NCBI GenBank assembly: GCA_025353725.1
Contig: JANXOF010000073.1
Coordinates: forward strand, 44,342 to 108,341
Origin: Polyangiaceae bacterium
GTDB taxonomy: Bacteria > Myxococcota_A > Polyangia > Polyangiales > Polyangiaceae
Direction: 5' to 3'
DNA length: 64,000 nucleotides
This document shows positions 1 through 8,538 of this stretch, piece after piece. Position 1 is the stretch's first letter. Each line of letters opens with the position of its first letter. The notes below the pieces were generated by a model that saw nothing but the letters and a program-made list of their open reading frames with translations, was not told the DNA's origin and did not search any database. A program made the translations under genes and the position numbers.

Positions 1-1798
1 GCGCGCCATCGCGCTCGGTGAGGCTATTCGCAGCGGGGGGAGGCATTAAGGAGGCCAGGTAAGCGGCGAGCCCGGTCACCTGCTCTGTCGTAGGCTTCGT
101 GATGCCAACGTTGCCCGTCACCGTTTGCGCGTAGTTCCGAACACTACTCAAGTAGCCTTGCCAACCGAGCGGGTACGTCGCTTCGAGGGCGACGTACGCG
201 CGTGACGCATAGCGATGCGTCGGAATGGGCCCTGCTTGCCACACGATCTTGTCGCTCAAGCCGTCGGCATGACAGCTCGCGCACGACCACCGGTCGCCAG
301 AAATGATGGCCGTCGGACCGGCTTGCGCCGAGACGCCTGGACCCGTGAAGAAGCGAAGTCCACGCGCGACGTCGGCCGGTCGCGGGTCGGCCGCCACGAC
401 CGCGCTTCGCGTCGTGAGGACGCCGCCTTCGACCTTGATCTCCGTGACCTTCTGCTCTTGGTGTCCGAAGGCATACGCGGACCCGTCGCTCGCGACGGCG
501 AGCGCGCGAGGGCGACCTGGCACTTCCACACGTTCGACCTCGTCGAGCGTAGCGGCGTCGAAGTGAACCGCGAGATCGCCGGCCTCCGACACGAGCCACA
601 GGCTGCCGTTCGCGAGGACGGGCGAGTGAAGCGACACGAGGCGGCGCGCGGCTAACGGGCTCGCGCCGCCCGGAGGTACGGCCGAAAGTGTTTCGTCTTT
701 AAAAAGCGTTTCCACGATAGATGTGGCCGATAGGTCAAATTTCGCAATTCCGTGACGGAAGCTCTCTGCCGCCGGGTCGGAGAGCGAGCCCGTCGGGTTG
801 TTGCGAAGCGCCGCGACGTAAAGTGTCTTTCCGTCCGGCGAAACCGTAAGCCCGCCGAGGGTCGTTCCGACGTCGGCGATCGTCCGCGTGACCAACCGCG
901 TCGTGAGGTCGATTTCGCTTACGTCCGCGCCCGTGACCTCGGAACTGATGCCCGTGCGCCGGCCCGCGACGTAGGCCTTCGTGCCTTGGGCGTTGAGGGC
1001 AAGATGAGTGGGGTCTACACCGACTTTGACGCGCGCGGCGACCGTAAACGTCGACAAGTCCACGATGACGACTTCGCGATTGTTGGGCGCGACGGCGAGA
1101 GCGAAAAGGCCGTCTTTAGTCGCGACGACATTCGCGACTTCATCACCGATAAAGATGCTTCGCGTCGCACGCATCGCCGTTGCGTCGACCACCGTCAAGG
1201 TGTCGTCACCGCGACTCGCGACGAGGACCATGTTCCTCGAGGGAACCGCGTGCACGGCAACGGGCCACGAGCCGACGGCGACGGCGCCTGTCTTCGTGAG
1301 TGTCGCGCGATCCAGCAGCTCAATCTCGGGTCGCAGCGTGCTTGCGACCCACAGCTTGTCGCCAGACACGTGGAGAGCAGACGTGGGGAAATAGTTGAGG
1401 TTGTGGAAGGCGAGGGTCTCCGCGGACACGGCGCCAAGCGTCACGCTCGCACCGGAGGTGGTATCGACAAACCGGTAGGCGCCCGCGACGTGTGGCACGA
1501 AGAGCGTGCGCGCGGTCTCCTCGAAAACCTTGTTTTGGTTTTCCTGGGGACCCTCCGCAAGAGTCCATGGTCCGCCCTTCGGCAATACAAACGTTGCGCC
1601 CACGGGGAATCGGCTAGGCCCGGCGAGCGTGATCGGGGTCCCGGGGCCGCCTTCGGTGGTCGGCCCAGTGCCGCTGTCTCGGCCCACGTCTCCAGGCTCG
1701 GGCGTGGCGGTGGTCGAGGCTGCACAATCGAAAAGTGCAATCCCGCTTGCGAGCGTGCAAGCCACAGCGAGTACCGAAGTTCGTTGACTAATAAGCAT
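1..1798 (-). CDS. Secreted YVTN-type beta-propeller protein with a c-type haem motif (3' end beyond window)
   Basis: The frame is open from an ATG at 1798 to the left edge (about 599 codons), so the C-terminus is missing. An AAGGAGAAGG ribosome binding site sits just upstream of the ATG. The N-terminus has a hydrophobic export signal with Cys 14 and Cys 25, but neither is an ideal lipobox. The body holds repeated propeller-blade strings such as VVDATAMRATRSIF and IVDLSTFTVAARV, typical of YncE/YVTN propellers. Near the C-terminal part (about 266-300) is SCASCH, a CxxCH haem attachment site, followed by a cytochrome c-like tail. A periplasmic or surface electron-transfer or binding role is inferred; no substrate can be assigned. 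Confidence 0.8.
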   Translation of the reverse strand, partial: MLISQRTSVLAVACTLASGIALFDCAASTTATPEPGDVGRDSGTGPTTEGGPGTPITLAGPSRFPVGATFVLPKGGPWTLAEGPQENQNKVFEETARTLFVPHVAGAYRFVDTTSGASVTLGAVSAETLAFHNLNYFPTSALHVSGDKLWVASTLRPEIELLDRATLTKTGAVAVGSWPVAVHAVPSRNMVLVASRGDDTLTVVDATAMRATRSIFIGDEVANVVATKDGLFALAVAPNNREVVIVDLSTFTVAARVKVGVDPTHLALNAQGTKAYVAGRRTGISSEVTGADVSEIDLTTRLVTRTIADVGTTLGGLTVSPDGKTLYVAALRNNPTGSLSDPAAESFRHGIAKFDLSATSIVETLFKDETLSAVPPGGASPLAARRLVSLHSPVLANGSLWLVSEAGDLAVHFDAATLDEVERVEVPGRPRALAVASDGSAYAFGHQEQKVTEIKVEGGVLTTRSAVVAADPRPADVARGLRFFTGPGVSAQAGPTAIISGDRWSCASCHADGLSDKIVWQAGPIPTHRYASRAYVALEATYPLGWQGYLSSVRNYAQTVTGNVGITKPTTEQVTGLAAYLASLMPPPAANSLTERDGA

Positions 1799-1900
1799 TA
1801 CCTTCTCCTTATAGGCTTCTGTTCAACGCCACGCGCGCATCATTCTTCGAAGCGCAGGGCTCTGTCAATCGACCACTTGAGCTCGCGTTCGATGACCCAC

Positions 1901-3787
1901 TCAGAACGGTCGGCCCCCCATGACACGCTCCGCGAGGGGGACTAAGTCGCTGCACTGACGTAGATCGAGTGGGCGATTTTCGCCCGGATCGTTCGCGAGG
2001 TCGAAGCAGTTCCACCCCCTATCACCCTGGTGGGCGAGCAATTTTCGCGTGCCCTGCAGGGCGCCCCAGTTTTTGAAGGCGCACGCCCACAGCTCGCTGC
2101 AGTTGGTGAGCACGACAGGCTGAGCAGGGGACCCCCCCCGCAGTAGACTTTGTCCGGGGATTTGAGCCTTGAAAGGTACAAGCGTGGGCGCGTCCCACAG
2201 GCCGAGCAAGTCCATGATGGTTGGGAATACATCGAGCGTCGTCACCGGTTCGACGCGGAGCTCCCGAAGCTTGGTCTCCTCACTCGTCGTCAGCGTGCCC
2301 TGCGGCGCAGCGACCCAGAATGGGACGCGAATCTCGGGTTCGAAGAGCGTACCGGTGTGCCCGACGGCGCCCTTTTCATGCATTTGCTCGCCATGGTCTG
2401 AGACGAACACGATGACCGTGTGGTCGGCTCGAGGCGTACGCTTCATCGCTTCGAGAAAGCGGCCGACGGCTTTGTCTTGCATATAAATAGCGTCTTGATA
2501 ACGGTTTAGAAGTTCCGTCTCGTAGCCGGGCCCGGTCGCCTCCTCTTGCGGGGTAAACGGCATATCATTCGGGTCGATTTTGTACGGAAAGTGAGTGTTT
2601 GACAAATGCACCACTGCAAAATAAGGCTCGCGGAGCTCGCCGATATCGTTGAGCGTATAATCGATGAGCTTTCCGTCGTCGGCCCCGGTTTCGTAAGTCG
2701 CATCGGGCTCGAGCATCGTGGCGCTTACATGGCGGGTCCACGGCGAACCCTCGAGCCACGTGCCGGAGTTTCCGAAGAGTAGATTTTGCGACGTGTAGTA
2801 AGCTGTCCCGAGGCCTGCCGCGTGGGCGTACTCCCACAAAAGCGGCGCGCTGTGGAGCGCTTCGCGGCTCACTGTGGGGAGAAGGCCGCTCCACATAATG
2901 GCGAGCGAGATCGCCGTCGTCGAGTCGAGGGCGCGCATCTGCGTGAGGGGAAACCGATCGGGCGCTGCGCGATTCGAGAACGGCGAAGTCGCACAGTCTT
3001 TTTCGTATTCGATACAAACGCTTTGCGCACGGACGGATTCGGTAATGAGCATAATCACGTTGCGTATTCGCGCGGGCGTTGCCGTGAGCACGCCGACCGG
3101 CTTCGGGGACCGCGCCCCGGGGTGAAGGCGTTCGACCGTCTCGTTGTGATCCCAGCGAGCGCGCGCAAGCTGCCCTAGAGCAGACAGGTACATCACGTCT
3201 GGACTTTGGCCTTGTTCAGCGCCGCGCTCCGGCGAGACAAATGCGGCGAGCAAGGTCGCGACGAGCGCCAAATCGAGACAAAGCCAACCCCTTGCGCGCG
3301 CGCGCATTGGCGCGAGTTTCAAGGCCGCGAACGGGAGCGCGAGCGCGACAGCAAACGCGGGAAGAACAGCGCGCGCGAACGTCCAGCGATCGAACCAGAG
3401 CTGCTGACCAATGCTCGGTAAGAAGGAGGTTCCGACGAGCACGGCGCGATGGTTCACGTAGGCCTGGTAGCGCTGGAACGTGTACACTTGGCTGCCGACC
3501 AGCACGAGGGCCAACGCGGCGAGGAGCACGCGCACGGGCCATCGCGCGAAGCCTCGTGCCCGCGACGCCACACCGACGAGCGAGGCCCACAGCGCGAAGC
3601 TAACGACAAGGCTGAAGAGGTAAAATGCGAGGCTCGAGCCCTCGAACGCAAGGAGCCGCGCGTGACGTTTAGTGAGGTCGACGGCGAAAATGCATGCTGT
3701 GGGTGCAAAGAGAAGCCCGCGACTTAGGCATCGACGGTTCCGTGCCGCCGCTCGCGACGACGAACGAAGTCTCAATGCGGATGCCAC
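1901..3787 (-). CDS. Membrane-bound sulfatase-superfamily enzyme (phosphoethanolamine transferase/LTA synthase-like)
   Basis: An N-terminal block of about four or five membrane helices is followed by an alkaline-phosphatase/sulfatase fold. The visible catalytic motifs are NVIMLITESVRA (metal-binding Glu), STTAISLAIMWSG (nucleophile Thr region) and VSDHGEQMHE...GHTG (metal-binding DHGE and His). These motifs fit enzymes that move phospho-head groups onto lipids, lipid A or glycans at the periplasmic face. The substrate is unknown. The frame is open well into the upstream gene, so the start is uncertain: GTG at 3787 follows AAGAG, and TTG at 3775 overlaps the upstream TGA. Translational coupling to the upstream gene is likely either way. 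Confidence 0.8.
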   Translation of the reverse strand: MASALRLRSSSRAAARNRRCLSRGLLFAPTACIFAVDLTKRHARLLAFEGSSLAFYLFSLVVSFALWASLVGVASRARGFARWPVRVLLAALALVLVGSQVYTFQRYQAYVNHRAVLVGTSFLPSIGQQLWFDRWTFARAVLPAFAVALALPFAALKLAPMRARARGWLCLDLALVATLLAAFVSPERGAEQGQSPDVMYLSALGQLARARWDHNETVERLHPGARSPKPVGVLTATPARIRNVIMLITESVRAQSVCIEYEKDCATSPFSNRAAPDRFPLTQMRALDSTTAISLAIMWSGLLPTVSREALHSAPLLWEYAHAAGLGTAYYTSQNLLFGNSGTWLEGSPWTRHVSATMLEPDATYETGADDGKLIDYTLNDIGELREPYFAVVHLSNTHFPYKIDPNDMPFTPQEEATGPGYETELLNRYQDAIYMQDKAVGRFLEAMKRTPRADHTVIVFVSDHGEQMHEKGAVGHTGTLFEPEIRVPFWVAAPQGTLTTSEETKLRELRVEPVTTLDVFPTIMDLLGLWDAPTLVPFKAQIPGQSLLRGGSPAQPVVLTNCSELWACAFKNWGALQGTRKLLAHQGDRGWNCFDLANDPGENRPLDLRQCSDLVPLAERVMGGRPF

Positions 3788-5031
3788 TTTTTGCTCTTGT
3801 CTTGCCACTCCACGCCTACGCCCTGAAAGGTGCGGCCGGGCGCGAGCCAGACATCGAAGCGCTTGGCCTGGGATTCGCTGCGAGCTACTTTGTCGTTGCC
3901 ACTTGTGATCCGCCACTTCACGGCTTCCGCTTGAATGTGGCGTCGGAAGGGGCCTAGCTTCGCCGCCGGTCCGCTTCCGCTATCGGACCCACCGGCCGAC
4001 CCACCGGCCATCAAGGTGACCTTCGAGCCAACCGCAGCACTTCCTAGGTGAGTGCCATCATCGTCGTCGTCCTCTTCGGCAGAGCTGCGGGCGCTCTCTT
4101 TCGCCGCGTCGGCGGTGCTCCCATCGGAGCTCGCGTCCGATATCCCGGCGCTCACATCGAGCGTCGGGCCAGCGTCGTGGACCGCTGCGATTGGGCGGCG
4201 CGTCTCAGCTTGCCCGCCGTCGCTCATGGGGAAATCGCTCGAGGCTTGCCGCGGTAGTGGGGCGCCACTGGAACCGCTCGCCGTCGAAACTTGTGCCTCA
4301 CATGTTTTTAGGACGAAGACGGCGAGAAGCGCTACGGAAAGCGTCAAAAGAGCGACAAGTGGCCACGTCCACCACGCGCGTGCTTTGCCATGCACGCGGG
4401 GCCCTTGCGCTACCGGCGGTTCGCTAGAGCCAATCTCGCCTGCGATTCTCGCCAGTCTTGCGACCTCCCGATGGCCTCCAACCGTACCGAAACTCGAAGA
4501 GGCAAGCCTCGAGAGACTCGCGGCCGCAGGCACAAGCGGGCTCTGTGGAGCGAACTTCGTAGCCCAATCCTCATAGCTGAAAACGTGCTCGGCTCGCCCG
4601 ATCATGGCTCGCGGCGACGCGCCCCAGTTGATGATGTAGACCTTTTTTTTGGCCACCGAATAAAGATAGTGCCGTCCATCATCCGCCTCGAGCGCCGGAA
4701 TAGTGAACGCGGATTTGTAGTGTTCGAACCCGCTGTCCGGCGTCGCAAAGACGGCCGCTATGCTTCCGAGAGCGTCCCGGAGCTCGGTGAGGGCTCGGTC
4801 GACATCCAAAGGGCTTCGAGCGCGCGCTTCATGGAGTGGCAGGAGCCCTGTCAAGTCCCACCGAACCGTCACGGGTAAGCTCTCCGAACCTTCAGTCACG
4901 GGAATCAGAAGGCGGCCGTCGAAGAAGTTCGGCGCGTTCAGCTCGCTGGCGAGCTTCCAGATGGATACGCCGCCGACCAAATTCGGGAGCCACGTCGCGT
5001 GCGGTCCGTCGTTCATGCTGCTGCTGCTCAT
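3772..5031 (-). CDS. Single-pass membrane protein of unknown function
   Basis: I do not recognise this 419-residue protein. The ATG at 5031 is supported by GGAG six bases upstream. Residues 1 to about 165 look like a soluble globular domain. A basic stretch leads into one strong membrane helix (about 222-245, WWTWPLVALLTLSVALLAVF). Beyond it is a low-complexity Ser/Ala/Asp-rich linker with an EEDDDDD run, then a small C-terminal basic segment. A cytoplasmic sensor domain tied to a periplasmic tail is one reading of this layout. Its stop overlaps the start region of the sulfatase-type gene, so the two are probably co-expressed. Confidence 0.7.
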   Translation of the reverse strand: MSSSSMNDGPHATWLPNLVGGVSIWKLASELNAPNFFDGRLLIPVTEGSESLPVTVRWDLTGLLPLHEARARSPLDVDRALTELRDALGSIAAVFATPDSGFEHYKSAFTIPALEADDGRHYLYSVAKKKVYIINWGASPRAMIGRAEHVFSYEDWATKFAPQSPLVPAAASLSRLASSSFGTVGGHREVARLARIAGEIGSSEPPVAQGPRVHGKARAWWTWPLVALLTLSVALLAVFVLKTCEAQVSTASGSSGAPLPRQASSDFPMSDGGQAETRRPIAAVHDAGPTLDVSAGISDASSDGSTADAAKESARSSAEEDDDDDGTHLGSAAVGSKVTLMAGGSAGGSDSGSGPAAKLGPFRRHIQAEAVKWRITSGNDKVARSESQAKRFDVWLAPGRTFQGVGVEWQDKSKKWHPH

Positions 5032-5161
5032 GCAACGCTCCGCGAAATCCTCATGATGAAAGCATTCCTCCGAAAAGGCAAACGCGCGACAGACACATGA
5101 ATGATGTCCGCCGCGCGTTTGGGTTCATGCCGCTCTCGCGGCCAGCTTGAAGGTTAGCGAC

Positions 5162-7411
5162 CTAACGTCGACCACCACCGCCACGCCCGCCGCGATCGCC
5201 TCCGCGTCCACCGCGATCGCCTCCGCGTCCGCCTCCGCTATCCCGAGCGGGAGGAGCGCCGGCCCCCTCGCGAGCCGCTATCATTCTTGCTTTTGCCTGC
5301 TCCCCAGCCTCACCCTCGGGGAGGGGAAGAAGCTCGCGACGCGTAAGTCGGATTTTTCCGTCGCGACCGACCTCCAGAACCTTTACCTCGACTTCATCGC
5401 CCTCCTTCATCACGTCCGTGACGCGCTCAACGCGGGTATGCGCCATCTCCGAAACGTGAAGAAGGCCGTCCGTGCCGGGGAAGATTTCCACGAAAGCACC
5501 GAAGTCTGTAATCCGCTGGACGGTGCCCTTGTAAATGGTGCCGACCTCGGGCTCCGCAGTGATTCCTTTGATGATATCCATCGCCTTTTTCACGGCGACA
5601 GAGTCGGACGAAGCAATGTTAACCGTGCCGTCGTCTTCGACGTCAATCGCTACACCCGTCTGATCGACAATGCCCTTAATCGTCTTGCCGCCAGGTCCAA
5701 TGATAAGGCGAATTTGATCAGGCTTCACCTTCAGCGTCGTGATCCTCGGTGCGTACTTCGAGAGGTCCGTGCGTGCCTCCGTGAGCGTTTCGGCCATCTT
5801 CGCTAAGATGTGAATGCGCCCCTCGCGAGCTTGGTCGAGGGCTTGCGTCATGATGGCGCGCGAAAGGCCCGCGATCTTGATGTCCATTTGAATGGCCGTA
5901 ATGCCCTTTGCCGTTCCACACACCTTGAAGTCCATGTCGCCGAGGTGGTCCTCATCGCCAAGGATGTCGCTCAGAATGGCATTACGCTTGCCGTCCGTAA
6001 TGAGGCCCATCGCGATACCGGCGACGGGGGCCTTCATCGGAACTCCGGCATCCATCAGTGAAAGGGTTCCGCCGCACACGGCAGCCATTGACGAAGATCC
6101 GTTCGACTCGAGTGTCTCCGACACGACTCGGATCGTGTACGGGAATTTCTCCTGCTCAGGCATCATGCGGACAAGAGCTCGCTCGGCGAGTGCGCCGTGC
6201 CCAATTTCGCGACGCCCTGGGCCGCGCATGGGCTTCGTTTCACCCGTCGAAAACGGAGGAAAGTTGTAGTGAAGCATGAAGCGCTTCCAACGCTCGCCCG
6301 TGAGCGAGTCGATCTTCTGCTCGTCGGCCGAGGTACCAAGCGTGGCGGTGACGATGGCTTGCGTTTCGCCGCGCTGGAACATCGCGGAGCCGTGGACGCG
6401 CGGGAGCAGGCCGACCTCCGTCGCGATCGCGCGAACGGTTTTCATGTCGCGGCCGTCAATACGCTTGTTTTCGCTTAGAACGTATTCGCGAACGACCACG
6501 TACTTACGCTCTTCGAACTCCGCTTTGAGGAGCTTTTCGTACTCGGCGAACTTCTCGTGTCCGAGCTTCGCGGTCAGGGACTCGACCATGGCGTTTTTCG
6601 CCGACTTGTAGCCGTCGTAACGCTTTTTCTTATCCTTGATGAGCGAGGACTCGAGAATCTGCTTGTCGACAAGTGCCGGTACGAGCGACGCCACGTCGGT
6701 TGGGAGCTTCTTCGGCTCAAACGGGCGCTTGACTTTGCCGACCGCGGTGCGGAGTTGGTCGATAAGCTGGAGGATGGGCTGCGCTGCCTCGAACGCGAAG
6801 AAAAGAGCATCGATGAGATCCTTCTCACTCGCTTCCGCCGCGCCGCCTTCGACCATCACGATGGCGTCCTTCGAGCACGCGACCACCATGTCGATATCGG
6901 CTTCGGCTTGCTGGTCGAACGTCGGGAATACGATGAATTCGCCGTTCAGCCGTGCGACCCGTACGCCCGCGAGCGGTCCATCCCAAGGGATGTCCGAAAT
7001 GTGGAGCGCGGCGCTAGCGCCGCACAGAGCGAGCACGTCGGTCGCGTGAACCTTATCCGCCGAAAGGACCGTAGCGATGATCTGCGTGTCGTTCTTGAAG
7101 CCCTCGGGGAAGAGCGGCCGCATCGGGCGGTCCATCAAGCGGCAGGTAAGGATCTCTTCGTCCCGCTGTCGTGCCTCGCGCTTGAAGAAACCTCCAGGAA
7201 TCTTCCCGGCGGCAAACGTCTTTTCAACGTACTCACAGGTCAGCGGGAAAAAGTCGAGCCCGGGCCGCTCGTCGCCGCTTACGGCCGTCACGAGCACCAC
7301 AGACTCGCCGTAACTGATGAGGATCGAGCCGTGCGCTTGCTTGGCGAGCCGACCTGTTTCGAAGGTCAAGGGCTTGCCGTTGACCATTACGGATTCACGG
7401 ACGAAAGACAT
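5162..7411 (-). CDS. pnp: Polyribonucleotide nucleotidyltransferase (PNPase)
   Basis: PNPase degrades RNA 3' to 5' by phosphorolysis and is a trimeric ring, often part of the degradosome. The protein (749 residues from ATG 7411, GGAG upstream) has two RNase PH domains around an all-alpha linker, then a KH domain (about 564-623, with IIGPGGKTIKGI) and an S1 domain (about 624-695, with TDFGAFVEI and GLLHVSEMA). LHYNFPPFSTGE marks the second RNase PH domain. The last 25 residues are an RGG/DRGG-rich tail encoded by near-repeated DNA. An in-frame ATG at 7456 exists, but family alignment favours MSFVRESV. It lies downstream of rpsO, the classic rpsO-pnp order. Confidence 0.97.
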   Translation of the reverse strand: MSFVRESVMVNGKPLTFETGRLAKQAHGSILISYGESVVLVTAVSGDERPGLDFFPLTCEYVEKTFAAGKIPGGFFKREARQRDEEILTCRLMDRPMRPLFPEGFKNDTQIIATVLSADKVHATDVLALCGASAALHISDIPWDGPLAGVRVARLNGEFIVFPTFDQQAEADIDMVVACSKDAIVMVEGGAAEASEKDLIDALFFAFEAAQPILQLIDQLRTAVGKVKRPFEPKKLPTDVASLVPALVDKQILESSLIKDKKKRYDGYKSAKNAMVESLTAKLGHEKFAEYEKLLKAEFEERKYVVVREYVLSENKRIDGRDMKTVRAIATEVGLLPRVHGSAMFQRGETQAIVTATLGTSADEQKIDSLTGERWKRFMLHYNFPPFSTGETKPMRGPGRREIGHGALAERALVRMMPEQEKFPYTIRVVSETLESNGSSSMAAVCGGTLSLMDAGVPMKAPVAGIAMGLITDGKRNAILSDILGDEDHLGDMDFKVCGTAKGITAIQMDIKIAGLSRAIMTQALDQAREGRIHILAKMAETLTEARTDLSKYAPRITTLKVKPDQIRLIIGPGGKTIKGIVDQTGVAIDVEDDGTVNIASSDSVAVKKAMDIIKGITAEPEVGTIYKGTVQRITDFGAFVEIFPGTDGLLHVSEMAHTRVERVTDVMKEGDEVEVKVLEVGRDGKIRLTRRELLPLPEGEAGEQAKARMIAAREGAGAPPARDSGGGRGGDRGGRGGDRGGRGGGGRR

Positions 7412-7788
7412 ACAAATGAGCGCTCCAGTGCGCGGTGCCGCGTTCGTGCGGCTCAACGAACCTGCCGAGGCCTTCAGATCACCTTGAGTCCTCGGTCAGC
7501 ACCCACCAGTACAAGCGCCAGAAACTTTTGGAGCTCATCGAGGTTATCGAGGTTATCGAGCTCAGCGTTGAGTAGTACTCGTAGGGGCAAATCGAAGAGC
7601 AAGGAGAAGGGAGATACCCGGAGGGCTATCAAAAATGAAAACCGTATCAAAAACGAGACATTAGGCGCAACGAAAAGTGCACATGTGGGCTGCGTCGGGA
7701 GGTACTGCAACCGTAAATAGCCCGCGCAACTGCGCAAAAGGGGGGGGTCGGCGTTCCGGCCAGCCCTCCCTTTTGCGAGTGAGTGAAT
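7412..7788. other. rpsO-pnp intercistronic region
   Basis: This 377-base stretch between the end of rpsO and the start of pnp holds no credible gene. It contains a strong hairpin just after rpsO (annotated separately) and a short tandem ATCGAGGTT around 7535-7560. In other bacteria this leader is where PNPase autoregulates its own messenger; that role is inferred here from position only. Confidence 0.5.
7733..7777 (-). terminator. rpsO: Hairpin terminator or attenuator downstream of rpsO
   Basis: A perfect 10-base stem CGCAAAAGGG (7733-7742) pairs with its complement at 7768-7777, and further G/C pairing extends inward. On the minus strand the A-run precedes and the T-run closes the stem, the form often seen for bidirectional intrinsic terminators. 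It starts 11 bases beyond the rpsO stop, so it may attenuate read-through into pnp or protect the rpsO 3' end. Confidence 0.65.
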
Positions 7789-8058
7789 CTACTTGCGGAG
7801 GTTAAGCGCGATAACCGTCTTGCGGTAGCGCTCCAAGCTCGTCTTCTTCAAGTAGCTAAGGAGCCGCCGGCGCTTCGAGACCATTTGCAACAAGCCTCGA
7901 CGCGAGTGGTGATCCTTGAGGTGGGTCTTGAAGTGCTCCGTTAGGTAGGAAATGCGCTCCGTGAGGAGAGCTACCTGAACTTCGGGCGACCCAGTGTCGG
8001 TCTCGTGCGTGCGAAACTTGTCGATGAGTTCCGCTTTTTTCTCGGTATGAAGAGGCAT
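7789..8058 (-). CDS. rpsO: 30S ribosomal protein S15
   Basis: S15 is a primary 16S rRNA-binding protein of the small subunit platform. From ATG 8058 the product is 89 residues, the canonical length, and starts [15 protein letters not shown]. Family hallmarks are [34 protein letters not shown] and YLKK. An AGGA lies about ten bases upstream. The frame is open further upstream to 8142, but that would add 28 residues foreign to the family. It is followed by a hairpin and then pnp on the same strand. Confidence 0.97.
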   Translation of the reverse strand: MPLHTEKKAELIDKFRTHETDTGSPEVQVALLTERISYLTEHFKTHLKDHHSRRGLLQMVSKRRRLLSYLKKTSLERYRKTVIALNLRK

Positions 8059-8538
8059 AAATTCACAATCCTGATGAAGGGCATCCGCGAGAACGAAGGA
8101 AGGTAGGCTTGTACGGTAGTGTGCGACGTCGAGCAGAGTCATGCGCCCTTGCTCACCGCTTCCGCTTCCGCTTCCGCTTCGAGTGGGGCCCTAGCGGCAC
8201 CGGACCCGAAAAAGGAAACGAGAAGGAAACGAGAGGAAAAAGAGAAAAACGGAAGCATTCCGCTCGATGAAAGACGAAAATGCGACGTCGCGATGCCGGG
8301 AGCCCACGTTCCTTTGAACCAGAAGAGCCTCGTGACCTACAAATCGCGAGTGAGGGACGCTCACCCGTCCGGAACGCATACCACGTTGTGCGGCCTGCGG
8401 GCATCGAAACGCGCGTGTCGGTGGGCCGCAAATTGGCCGGTCGAGCATGTGTCGAAGGGGTACGCTTGGTTTGGAGCCTGGACGCATGCGTGACGAAGTC
8501 GCTTCGAGGACGGTTTCGCGTGGGCGCCCCGAAGTCCT
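8059..8538. other. Divergent intergenic region
   Basis: This 480-base gap separates rpsO (leftward) from the first Ser/Thr kinase (rightward), so both promoters should lie here. I see no convincing gene. The left part has a CGCTTC tandem repeat and a purine-rich run (8205-8260, GGAAACGAGA-like units). Confidence 0.5.
8157..8180. repeat. Hexanucleotide tandem repeat, four copies of CGCTTC
   Basis: Four exact CGCTTC units stand in tandem about 100 bases upstream of rpsO. Copy number could vary by slippage. A regulatory effect is only a possibility. Confidence 0.8.

Noticed and set aside
752..1945. Long plus-strand frame of about 397 codons
   Set aside because: It is Arg-rich and matches nothing, and it mirrors the propeller/cytochrome gene on the minus strand, which has a signal peptide, a ribosome binding site and a haem motif.
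6557..7720. Plus-strand frame of about 387 codons
   Set aside because: It is antisense to pnp, with no family match.
8157..8180. CRISPR-like repeat
   Set aside because: It is only a six-base tandem repeat without spacers.
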